Shown piece after piece: positions 53,725-60,000 of a DNA stretch of 60,000 nt (positions are counted from its first letter, which is position 1; each line of letters opens with the position of its first letter). The position numbers and the translations under genes were made by a program. The notes below the pieces were generated by a model, which ran no database searches, was not told the DNA's origin, and worked only from the letters and a program-made list of their open reading frames with translations. The stretch is from Glandiceps talaboti. Its lineage: Eukaryota > Hemichordata > Enteropneusta > Spengelidae. The stretch covers positions 11,065,410-11,125,409 of the forward strand of contig NC_135556.1 in NCBI RefSeq assembly GCF_964340395.1. Reading direction: 5' to 3'.

Positions 53725-56700
53725 CTATCTTATAGACAAGATGTGTTAACATACTTAGCAACAACAGCGCTTTCCCCAAATTTAGAAATAAGATACAATA
53801 CACATATATCCTTGAAACTCCTATCCATAGGACAATGATATTAATTACAGGATCTAGACTTAAAATATCTGCATGGAATGTACTGCTAATAAATTCCAGT
53901 TTACAGGCTTAAGGAAACTGTTTCATTTGTAATATGTCATGTCTTTACTTCTAAATAAATATATAATGACAGAGATAAATAGATAATGATAAAAAATAAA
54001 TAAATAAAGTAAATGAAAAATTACATAGATTAAATAAATAATCCTTAGCTGTATTGTCTGATCATTGTTATTGCTACTAGTGAATGGCTATCAATTTTAT
54101 ATCAAAGCATACAGAAACTCAATCTTATTGAAATCTGATGTTAAGGTTGTCTGTAGTTGCTTAGAATTTACTTGGCATATTTACTAGTTAATATATTCCC
54201 TTGTCATTGTTCTATTACCTTTTCATATTTCATCTCAACTTCACAGGTAATTCAAAATCAAACAATTAACTTCCTTAAACATAAGATTCTAATCATTTTG
54301 ACAAAAATAAAAATTTCTGATTTTATTGTATGTAGAAGTGGATACATGATGTTACAGTAAAACTGTCCGGTGTCTGACAAATACTTGTGAAGTCATTGCA
54401 CTATACCGATAGATCAGTTGATGACTTTATAATTCCTATTTCATGTTTTCACATGCAGTCCACACCATACTTCTACTTTAAAGACACCTCAGTAAAATAG
54501 CTCCTTGAATTCTAGTTAAGTTAAATACGCTAATTTGCATATGACCTTCACCTACAAATAGCAACATATTCTGATCAGTCTGCAATCTCATCTATGCAAT
54601 ATTTTTTATTTATAGAAAAATATTCCATATAAATATTTCACCTAAAAAATTCATCTAAATATTAAAATGTAAATGTAAATGCAAAATCTATGTCATTCCT
54701 TCTCAAAGAAAAATTAAATTGCATTTTTACACATTTCTTGAAAATCAATGAAAATAATAAAGGAAATATGTCAATAATTTAATTTTTTGATGAAGTATTT
54801 CAAAACTGTATAATTTTTCTTTTATTATTAACTTAAAATATTCTTAATAATTTTTTCTTTAATAGCTAACTTGAAATATTTATTTATTCATTTCTCCATG
54901 TCAGCGTAGCAAGGTACACAACACAGGTACATGTATATGTACACCCAGTGTTTTTTATTAAGGATGGCAAGTAGGTAAAATCTACCTGAGATAACAGGAT
55001 CTATACATGTAGATCATCGAACAAAACTATGGCACTGGATGGAAAATCTATGCAAAATGTTATCAAAGTTTCCAATCTGTTACTGAGGTTTCTAAACCTA
55101 TATAAAAACACTAATAGATGTTTACATATATAAAACATAAAAGATCTTATTGCCATTTATCCTAAAGTTCTATTTGCCATTACTTTGATTTGATTCTTAG
55201 ATTGTGATCTTATGATGCAGTAATAAAACAAACACTGAATTTCGAATAATCACCCGGTTTGAAACTCAGAGTTTATAAATTTTGGGGGGTTATTTTTACT
55301 TACATATTAAAAGGTACTTTAGTGTTCTACTCACTGAAGCTTATTTTAATAGCCATCACTTGCAATTGACAGTACTCAAACTTTGTATACAGTACTTAAT
55401 TAGCATATTAAATGATTTTACGCTGTAACAAACACACAAATGAAAACTGGACAGTCTCAACACAACTCATCTCAAGGGGTTTCCAATAGTTCTGACTAGC
55501 TTTCGCCTTGTTAAAAGAATATCATCAGGTCAGTGTACTGTAATGTATAGGAAATCCCAATTAAGCCAAAAACTGTGCTAACAACAGAAGGTAAGATTTA
55601 ATGCAATCAAAGGCATGCATTACTAACATAAACTTTATACTAGAATAGTTTATTCAAGATGTGTGTGAGTATTTTTGTGTAAACCATTCAGATTAAAAGT
55701 TGGCTACAATTCAAGTTATTCAGAAGAAAAAACTACATCCAGGCAAAACAATTTCTCTTTTCAGTAAAAATAAAGTATGGAATTCCACAGTATCATACAA
55801 AGAGAATTATAATTTGTTTTCCTTTTATTGATTTTTTTAATTTTTTTAATTTAAATTTTGTTTTAATTTTAAAAAAAATTTTAATGTAATTTTTTTTTTT
55901 AATTTTTAATTTTTTTTCAACAATCATAAGGATATACAGTAAAACAGAAGATCAACAATAAAACATGGACAAAAAAAATACCAACAAAATGCTAAGAACA
56001 GAGCTTCACTTTCTTTTCGATTTTCTGCCATTTTGAATGAAACTGTAAGTAATTACTATTCAATTTTTTGTTCATTTGCTTCTCTAGGTTTTTGTCTCGA
56101 TTGTTTAATACATTTTTTGTAGAGTTTTCATCACCAGACAAGTCACTGTCCTGTTGTCTCTGTTCCAATCAAAACTATGTGTACTTTACTATGATTTGTA
56201 TTTGTCAATCAATAAGTTTGTCTGTGTCCAGTACCATTTGACATTTCATGACCTCTGACTATAAGTCTGTCTACTGGCTATGTATTGAAAATTTGGAAGA
56301 CTTAACATTTTACAATGTAACAGGTATCTAGATGGAATTTTAAAAACTTCATGACAGTGGCAAGATTTCTTTTGTGTTTTGGAAAATCTTATTATTTGTT
56401 TTTGGAGTACTTTCATATACCGTAGTTCGACTTTTTATTTTGATTATAGTAAAATTTCTTTCAAACCTGTGTCATTCTTAGTTTGTATGCTTTACCTTTC
56501 CCATCGTAAAGTGCTTCTGAACAATAGCCTATTTCCTTTGGTGCTACACAGTATTTTTTCATTTTCATTCATTCATTTATTTATTCATTCATTCATTCAT
56601 TCATTCATTCATTCCCATCAACAACACTTAGAGATAAAATTAAATTCAGAATCTATACATTAAAAAAAAAATATATAATCAAAACCAAAAAGGCTAAAAT

Positions 56701-57158
56701 AAGGAGTGAAAAAAAAGCTCACACATTTCCATCCTGGACAAAGACAACTTGCAATTTGCTACCTCCTGTTAAACTGAGTAGTTAAGTAGACAGACCAAAC
56801 TCTGACGTATACCATGATATAAAAGAATATTTCTAAAAGAGCAGCCGTACTCTGTTTTTAATGACCCAACCTATCCTATATTTGTTTACTCTGGCGAAAA
56901 TTCGAATGTAATAGAAAAAATGTATTTCTATGGCATGATTTAATTGAAAAAATAAAAACATCACAACCCCACAAGTGCAATTGTGAGTGAAAATAATCAT
57001 TAAGAACTATGTACGGTGGCCCTATAAGTAATACTTGCAAACACAAGATGTCAACTTACTTTGTATGTTTGGACAAATGACACAATTTCCTCTTCTTCTT
57101 AACCTTCTCAGGATCTTTCATTTCAAAAGTGTGAATCTGTCCATTATCCAAGTTTTTC
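39610..57158 (-). CDS. OCA2: P protein (OCA2) ortholog, 17 exons, 5' end missing
   Basis: Coding exons, in transcript order: 57060-57158, 53491-53548, 51457-51544, 50543-50780, 49854-50007, 48647-48784, 48071-48252, 47416-47554, 46759-46891, 46048-46195, 45234-45291, 44209-44314, 42584-42711, 41949-42008, 41297-41401, 40670-40851, 39610-39697. All introns are GT-AG and all phases join into one frame of about 700 residues. The product is a 12-helix-type transporter of the ion-transporter superfamily. It carries both signature regions: [17 protein letters not shown] with [17 protein letters not shown], and [11 protein letters not shown] with [20 protein letters not shown]. In vertebrates OCA2 acts in melanosome and endosome membranes, affects anion conductance and lumenal pH, and is needed for melanin synthesis. 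The human protein has about 150 more residues at its N-terminus (with a dileucine sorting signal). Those exons are not recognised and probably lie beyond 60 kb. Confidence 0.95.
40161..40555. repeat. Tetranucleotide satellite (TCAA)n grading into (GTCA)n, in OCA2 intron
   Basis: About 400 bp of TCAA units with interruptions (TCGA, TGGA, CCAA), then TCAG units. Asn-Gln-Ser frames are by-products. Confidence 0.95.
40670..40851 (-). CDS. OCA2: OCA2 exon: [18 protein letters not shown] motif
   Basis: [20 protein letters not shown] and [12 protein letters not shown], almost identical to the human protein. Acceptor CTTCAG, donor GTAAGT. Confidence 0.98.
41297..41401 (-). CDS. OCA2: OCA2 exon: second signature hairpin
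   Basis: [20 protein letters not shown] then [23 protein letters not shown] is the C-terminal repeat's counterpart of FLDNVTT. Phase 0 at both ends. Confidence 0.97.
41949..42008 (-). CDS. OCA2: OCA2 exon: 60-bp micro-exon
   Basis: Exactly 20 codons ([20 protein letters not shown]), phase 0 at both ends, corresponding to human ALAHLHLIEYVGEQTALLI. Too short to be an ORF, supported by phase and homology. Confidence 0.93.
42305..42500 (+). mobile_element. TTAA-bounded MITE family, partial copy, in OCA2 intron
   Basis: GTAATTAACATGTACAATGT and GTTGTCTGATC then AATAATACTCCAAGTTAAC and finally AGTGTAGCTTTAA match the right half of 48851-49166. The left half is not recognised. Confidence 0.65.
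42584..42711 (-). CDS. OCA2: OCA2 exon: [15 protein letters not shown] segment
   Basis: [20 protein letters not shown] then [19 protein letters not shown], nearly identical to human in the second half. Acceptor CTGTAG, donor GTAGGT. Confidence 0.97.
42801..43240. mobile_element. MITE with ~80-bp inverted arms, interrupted by another MITE
   Basis: The left arm (42801-42880, starting GTTACTTTGGA) and the inverted right arm (about 43155-43240) share AACGAATG, GTTTCGAT, GTCTACTAC, GAC, TCGATC and GCAAT. Almost nothing of its own separates the arms apart from the inner element. Confidence 0.8.
42881..43128. mobile_element. Inner MITE (14-bp perfect TIR, TTAT target duplication)
   Basis: Ends TAGGGAACTTGCAA and TTGCAAGTTCCCTA are perfect inverted repeats, flanked on both sides by TTAT. 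Partial pairing continues inward (TATGGGA / TCATGGGA). It sits between the two arms of the outer element. Confidence 0.85.
43733..44188. repeat. Long inverted repeat (~160-bp arms) enclosing a tandem array
   Basis: The left arm (43733-43890) and right arm (44031-44188) share AACTGCTGACATCAGACC, GAACCTGTTACAAACAA, GTAAACAAATGAATTGGAT, CAGAGACTT, ACATTTCATG and GGCCTCTTTA in inverted order. A partial related arm occurs at about 44740-44785. Confidence 0.88.
43894..44009. repeat. 29-bp tandem repeat, four units
   Basis: Four head-to-tail 29-bp units starting at 43894, 43923, 43952 and 43981. The first three are identical and the fourth has two changes next to each other. Each junction creates ATTTGCAT, the octamer (POU) motif on the minus strand. 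Confidence 0.95.
44209..44314 (-). CDS. OCA2: OCA2 exon: helix after the cytosolic loop
   Basis: [20 protein letters not shown] and [16 protein letters not shown] 160-bp-arm inverted repeat ends 20 bases beyond its donor. Confidence 0.93.
44425..44655 (+). repeat. Dispersed repeat family B, copy 2, in OCA2 intron
   Basis: Matches 16540-16770. Its right end (GTGGCCATATGGATGA, GATTGGGTATTTA-like) also occurs near 59740-59770 and, weakly, 23268. Confidence 0.7.
44905..45180 (+). mobile_element. THAP-half MITE, copy 2, in OCA2 intron
   Basis: Inverse orientation to the copies at 34.0 and 51.7 kb. The ends are AGGCCTTTC and GAAATGGCCTT, an imperfect inverted pair. The plus strand encodes [20 protein letters not shown], a THAP-like stretch, preceded in the same frame by a stop between the two cysteines (HC*FPQCLNN). 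Confidence 0.8.
45234..45291 (-). CDS. OCA2: OCA2 exon: large cytosolic loop, part 2
   Basis: A 58-bp micro-exon encoding [19 protein letters not shown], corresponding to human DKNWETNIQELQK. Acceptor ACCAG, donor GTAAAG. It lies right beside a THAP-half MITE (44905-45180). Confidence 0.88.
45627..45690. repeat. (CA)n microsatellite in OCA2 intron
   Basis: Uninterrupted run of 32 CA units. Confidence 0.97.
45691..45905. repeat. Degenerate ACAGAC-rich tract
   Basis: Imperfect AGAC/ACAC repeats following the CA run. Minus-strand Cys-Leu-Ser-Val frames here are artefacts. Confidence 0.8.
46048..46195 (-). CDS. OCA2: OCA2 exon: large cytosolic loop, part 1
   Basis: [20 protein letters not shown] and [17 protein letters not shown]; corresponds to human HEIHVWRLTAQRI and ALEHLLARRL. 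Charged, likely helical. Confidence 0.94.
46759..46891 (-). CDS. OCA2: OCA2 exon: FTLHMFIG helix
   Basis: [20 protein letters not shown] with following LLRLLYRN, matching the human FTAHMFIG...LLRLLYWN. Splice sites TACAG / GTAAAT. Confidence 0.96.
47416..47554 (-). CDS. OCA2: OCA2 exon: [17 protein letters not shown] motif
   Basis: [20 protein letters not shown] followed by the conserved Gly-Asp-Pro-Pro-Asn substrate-loop motif. Acceptor CTACAG, donor GTAAGT. Confidence 0.97.
47926..47950. repeat. Poly-C tract (25 bases) in OCA2 intron
   Basis: Twenty-five consecutive C on the plus strand; the transcript would carry poly-G. The exact length may be a sequencing estimate. Confidence 0.9.
48071..48252 (-). 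CDS. OCA2: OCA2 exon: first signature hairpin
   Basis: [20 protein letters not shown] and [18 protein letters not shown]. Contains the FLDNVTT motif of the N-terminal transporter repeat. Confidence 0.97.
48430..48560 (+). repeat. Dispersed repeat family B, copy 3 (partial), in OCA2 intron
   Basis: ATGAACTA, CATCATGCAGACA, ACAGATATCACAGCATTGGC, GGTTGCATCAAACAGAGCCA and ACTAACATGAAAC match the copies at 16.5 and 44.4 kb. Confidence 0.7.
48647..48784 (-). CDS. OCA2: OCA2 exon: VHRTLAAM helix region
   Basis: [40 protein letters not shown] and WGM; near-identical to human OCA2. 46 codons, phase 0 at both ends. Confidence 0.97.
48851..49166 (+). mobile_element. TTAA-bounded MITE family, complete copy, in OCA2 intron
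   Basis: 316 bp. The ends TTAAAGCTGTATTAACTACA and ATTAGTGTAGCTTTAA form an imperfect inverted repeat bounded by TTAA on both sides. It lies 66 bases upstream of the OCA2 exon at 48647-48784. No coding capacity. Confidence 0.75.
49854..50007 (-). CDS. OCA2: OCA2 exon: end of lumenal loop and next helix
   Basis: [20 protein letters not shown] leads into [18 protein letters not shown], matching the human ATAILAGVYALIIFE helix. Acceptor TCTAG, donor GTAAGT. Confidence 0.92.
50543..50780 (-). CDS. OCA2: OCA2 exon: large lumenal loop
   Basis: The largest exon (238 bp). It has two N-glycosylation sequons, NLT at the start and NVT in [10 protein letters not shown]. Donor GTGAGA, acceptor CGCAG. 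Confidence 0.85.
51457..51544 (-). CDS. OCA2: OCA2 exon: start of the lumenal loop
   Basis: Encodes [20 protein letters not shown] and EESHRILVQ. The acceptor TTGCAG is good. The donor GTTTAC is weak and was chosen because it alone restores the frame into the next exon. Confidence 0.7.
51690..51955 (-). mobile_element. THAP-half MITE, copy 3 (best coding copy), in OCA2 intron
   Basis: On the minus strand an uninterrupted 65-codon frame (51740-51937) starts with ATG in a CCATGG context. It contains CCFLRCLNN followed by [19 protein letters not shown]. This resembles the first half of a THAP zinc domain (C-x3-C, then the FYR(I/F)P block). The second Cys-His pair is missing because the element ends first. 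Confidence 0.75.
52390..53335 (+). repeat. Tandem array of ~140-bp units with ATGCAAAT octamers, in OCA2 intron
   Basis: About eight units of the same family as 4190-4926. The TATGCAAAT block occurs at about 52437, 52579, 52709, (52865 diverged), 52998, 53134, 53178 and 53320. A 45-bp inner duplication explains the short step at 53134-53178. No GACA tract or terminal hairpin follows directly. Confidence 0.85.
53491..53548 (-). CDS. OCA2: OCA2 exon: first transmembrane helix
   Basis: [19 protein letters not shown], aligned with the human helix ending in FVVLCS. CAG acceptor, GTAAGT donor, 58 bp. Confidence 0.85.
53579..53722. repeat. (CATA)n microsatellite in OCA2 intron
   Basis: CATA repeats with a CACA/TGTA-containing centre. 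It starts 31 bases upstream of the OCA2 exon 53491-53548, so the tract abuts the splice acceptor region. Confidence 0.95.
53723..57059. other. OCA2 intron, no further feature
   Basis: Very AT-rich. It holds A/T-only stretches near 55830-55920 and a TTCA tetranucleotide run near 56566-56615. No exon-like or repeat-family match seen. Confidence 0.55.
57060..57158 (-). CDS. OCA2: OCA2 exon (first in window): cytosolic segment before helix 1
   Basis: CAG acceptor and GTAAGT donor. It begins by completing a codon started upstream and contains [19 protein letters not shown], a basic cytosolic stretch before the first membrane helix. The least conserved exon, accepted because its phase fits the next one. 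Confidence 0.8.
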
Positions 57159-58105
57159 CTGCAGGTGCAAACATGAAAGAAGAGATGTACAAAATGATAG
57201 CGTAATGGCTTCCCATAACAAAAACATCATCCATTAGACATGCACGCAATCAAAGTTACATTAAAAAAAAAAAAAATCAGAACCGTAGCACTACAAGTCC
57301 AGAAAATATATCAGCTGAAATGGCACATTCCAACATATATATATATTATCATCCTCATTACACAAAGCCGGTGAACAGACAGGGTCTGTATACCTGCAGC
57401 CACAGCAAATGCATTATGGAAGGCAAGATAAACCACACTATTAAAATAAAGTCGTACTCCACTGAAAGAGTTACAGTGAGTCAAGGAAAATCAATAACGT
57501 TACAGCACTCTTTCACAGCAAAGGTATAGTTATGATAAAAACTAATAAAACTAATACACATGTACATGTATGTATGTCATTCTATCGTAGAGACAGGGAT
57601 GTAATTCACCAAGCAAAGTGTGATCACTGACTATTTCTATGACATGCCCAGCCAGATAATTCTAGAATTCTGTGGCTTGGCACTCTAGGGAGGTTGGGTT
57701 TCTATACAATGATTAACGATATTTTTTTTCTGCATGCAACCTTGTCATCATTTAGATAGTACTGCTGCCTTGTCAAAAAATTCAGGAAGGGATTTATTAC
57801 CTAGAGTAATCAAGGGATTTTGACTTCAGTATATCTTTCTGTTTCACCCTTGAAGGGTATTATAAGCTTTCATAGCTGTATTTCTTAGTATGCCCTAATG
57901 GTTACAAGCTGCCATTATCCAGTGACAAATTGACCAATCACAGAGTTCCTTTTATACTATCCATGTCAAATGTTTTTTTCAAACATTGTTGCCAATCAAA
58001 CACTGAAATTTATTTCAAAATAGTTGAAAGATACTTCGACAAAATGACTTTGAAACATCAGCTTCAAATGACTAAAATGAGCTGATGTCATCACAGAAGA
58101 TTGAC
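57159..58105. other. Upstream OCA2 intron, no exon recognised
   Basis: No match to the N-terminal part of OCA2 was found on the minus strand. Confidence 0.5.
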
Positions 58106-58372
58106 ACAGTATGGGTGTTATACACAGTCTAGTTCGTATACGACGTATTGCGATTACTACCATCATCTCCACTCACAAAGCCCTTATTGTAACACAGAAA
58201 TCTGTGCTACCCCTGCTGGACAAAGGGTAAACAAAGTATGGTTGTCATATACAGTCTAGTTCTTATACGACTTATTACGATTACTACCATAATCTCCACT
58301 CACATATAGCGAAGTCGTTATTCTAGCACAATAATCTGTGCTACCCCCCCCCCCCCCCCTTGGGCAAGGACT
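58106..58372. repeat. Direct duplication of a ~130-bp unit
   Basis: Unit 1 (58106-58229) and unit 2 (58232-58372) share AGTATGG, ACAGTCTAGTTC, TATACGAC, CGATTACTACCAT, ATCTCCACTCACA and ATCTGTGCTACCCC. Unit 2 ends in a C16 run (58344-58359). Confidence 0.85.
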
Positions 58373-58541
58373 AAACGACGCATGTCAGTAGTAATCCATC
58401 GCAAATTGACGAGCAGTTGCGATTAGTTAGTTCCTTTAAACAATTGCTCATAAACAGAACTTCACCTCACTAGTCTGAAACTAAAATCATGTGGGGACTG
58501 ACACGATAACATGATCACATTTATATGAGCGCAGTCCCACG

Positions 58542-58625
58542 ACAGCACAGATTTCTGTGTTAGAATAAGAACTTAACCTATACATGAATGGAGATTATGG
58601 TAGAAATCGTAACATGTCATATAGG
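58542..58625. repeat. Inverted copy of the 58.1-58.4 kb unit
   Basis: CAGCACAGATTTCTGTGTTA, GGAGATTATGGTAGAAATCG and TCATATAGGAAC are the reverse complement of blocks in the two direct units. Confidence 0.8.
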
Positions 58626-60000
58626 AACAAGGCACCCGATTTATGGGCATTGAGTCATTCATGGCAGCCAATCAGTTAAACAGTTTGGGGGCATGTTAAC
58701 ATTCTAGTATACAACCGTGAAAACTTAGACTTCAAGGGGTGAGACAAAAGATAGTGAAATTAGAATCCCTTGATTATTCACAATTGAGGGTTGATATAAA
58801 TAGTAATATGTTCTTGCTTTAGTTTTCTCATTTACATTACAATGGACAACGTACATGCGAAGGTTCTGGACTACAACACACAATACATTTTTTTTACAGA
58901 CTATGGGAGGATAAGACAGTATTATGATAAGTTTAGGTTTATAGGGGAATAAACTTGAGGATTAGAAACACATTTGAACAAATTACAAACAAGTTAATGT
59001 TTTCTCTTGCAGACTACACATAACATAGAACGGGCACAGCACATATTAAATAGCACCAAGTCTTGTCAATCATATCTGACTCAAAATACTGACTTGACAG
59101 ATATTGTCAAGTCAGATAGCCAAGTCTTAGAGCTACGTATTAGCTATTGTAACATTACATGTAATTAGAGAGGTGCATTTTTTGAGGACTGTACTGGCTC
59201 ATACCGATTTTCGGTTATAATAACACGCCACAAATGTTAATTTGCATCATGACGTCAAAGGTTACGATTAGCCATAGGCATTTATAGTCTGTGTATGTTG
59301 TACAAATTGGAGTTGTTTTCTACCCGTGTGATAATATAAGTGTGTACTTTTAGACTTCGATTTTTCAAAAGTGTACAAAGTGATGACCTCAAATGTTATT
59401 GGCAAACTGAACCAATCTTTAATTATTTGGGCGACCCTAGTACACATTTTTGAGTTATCATTTATATCAAAGTGATCAGGCTTAAAACTTTGAGCTCTGT
59501 GAAAATTAAAGATGTAATGGATCTGTGCTTATGAAGTAATGAAGTTGTATTGCAAATCATGGCAGGTACACCATATCTATAATGATGTTAGATTTAAACT
59601 AAGATGACAAATACGACATATTTAAATATACATATAATTTTTAAACATATACCAATAGCACTGGTATTAGAATAAATCTGTGCGATTAATAATTTGATCA
59701 AAATCCAGACATTATAAAATAAAAAGCTTCTATTTTAAGTGGCCATATAGATGAAGATTGGGTATTTATTGTGGATTTTGAATTCATAAAACAATTTTAT
59801 TATGGCTTAAGCTCCTACTTGAAAAATCAATGTGAAACAAAACATTGACAAAGTCGGTGTTTGGAACTCAATATATTGAAAGAGATTAATAAATGTGTAA
59901 AACCTTTGGTGTTGTATGTACAATAACAAACTTTTTACACATTTTTTTTTTTTTTTTTTAGGTTTTTGCGATGTATTGAGAGGCTGGGTATACATGTATG
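58626..60000. other. Non-coding end of window
   Basis: No gene recognised. Around 59740-59770 there is a fragment of dispersed family B (GTGGCCATATAGATGAAGAT). Probably still OCA2 intron or its upstream region. Confidence 0.45.

Noticed and set aside
57159-60000. Missing N-terminal OCA2 exons within the window
   Set aside because: No minus-strand segment with a fitting phase, splice sites and dileucine-type or conserved N-terminal sequence was found.

Overview
This window is nuclear DNA of an invertebrate animal. The evidence is AT-rich sequence, a gene in many exons with GT-AG introns, two intronless G-protein-coupled receptor genes, LINE relics, many small inverted-repeat elements (MITEs), and long pure microsatellites. 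Pearl/HINE-like tandem-repeat elements and the animal-type genes fit a marine invertebrate such as a hemichordate, amphioxus or lophotrochozoan. The sequence does not settle which.

Layout. 1-20.9 kb: no intact gene; two LINE relics, a repeat family present twice, a tandem-repeat/microsatellite element, and several microsatellites. 20.9-33.5 kb: a small receptor cluster with two complete, nearly identical class A peptide-type GPCRs (21296-22528 and 27537-28742, plus strand) that share their 5' flanks, a duplicated copy of the second gene's 3' flank (31.04-31.74 kb), and an 88-bp receptor relic (33319-33406). 33.5-39.6 kb: no coding sequence; a THAP-containing MITE, two hAT-like MITEs and three old minisatellites, possibly a long 3' UTR. 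39.61-57.16 kb, minus strand: 17 coding exons of an OCA2 (P protein) ortholog, from just before the first membrane segment to the stop codon. All exon phases join, giving about 700 residues. The N-terminal exons are not seen and probably lie beyond 60 kb. 57.2-60 kb: upstream intron with a duplicated and inverted repeat.

The receptors act at the plasma membrane and probably bind a peptide. The P protein is a melanosome/endolysosome membrane transporter. Nothing links their functions; they are simply neighbours. I found no convincing new molecular system. The most notable points are the receptor paralogs with a conversion-like identity pattern, a short MITE family carrying half a THAP DNA-binding domain, a TTAA-bounded MITE family, a nested MITE, and a long hairpin with an octamer-bearing 29-bp array just outside an OCA2 splice donor.
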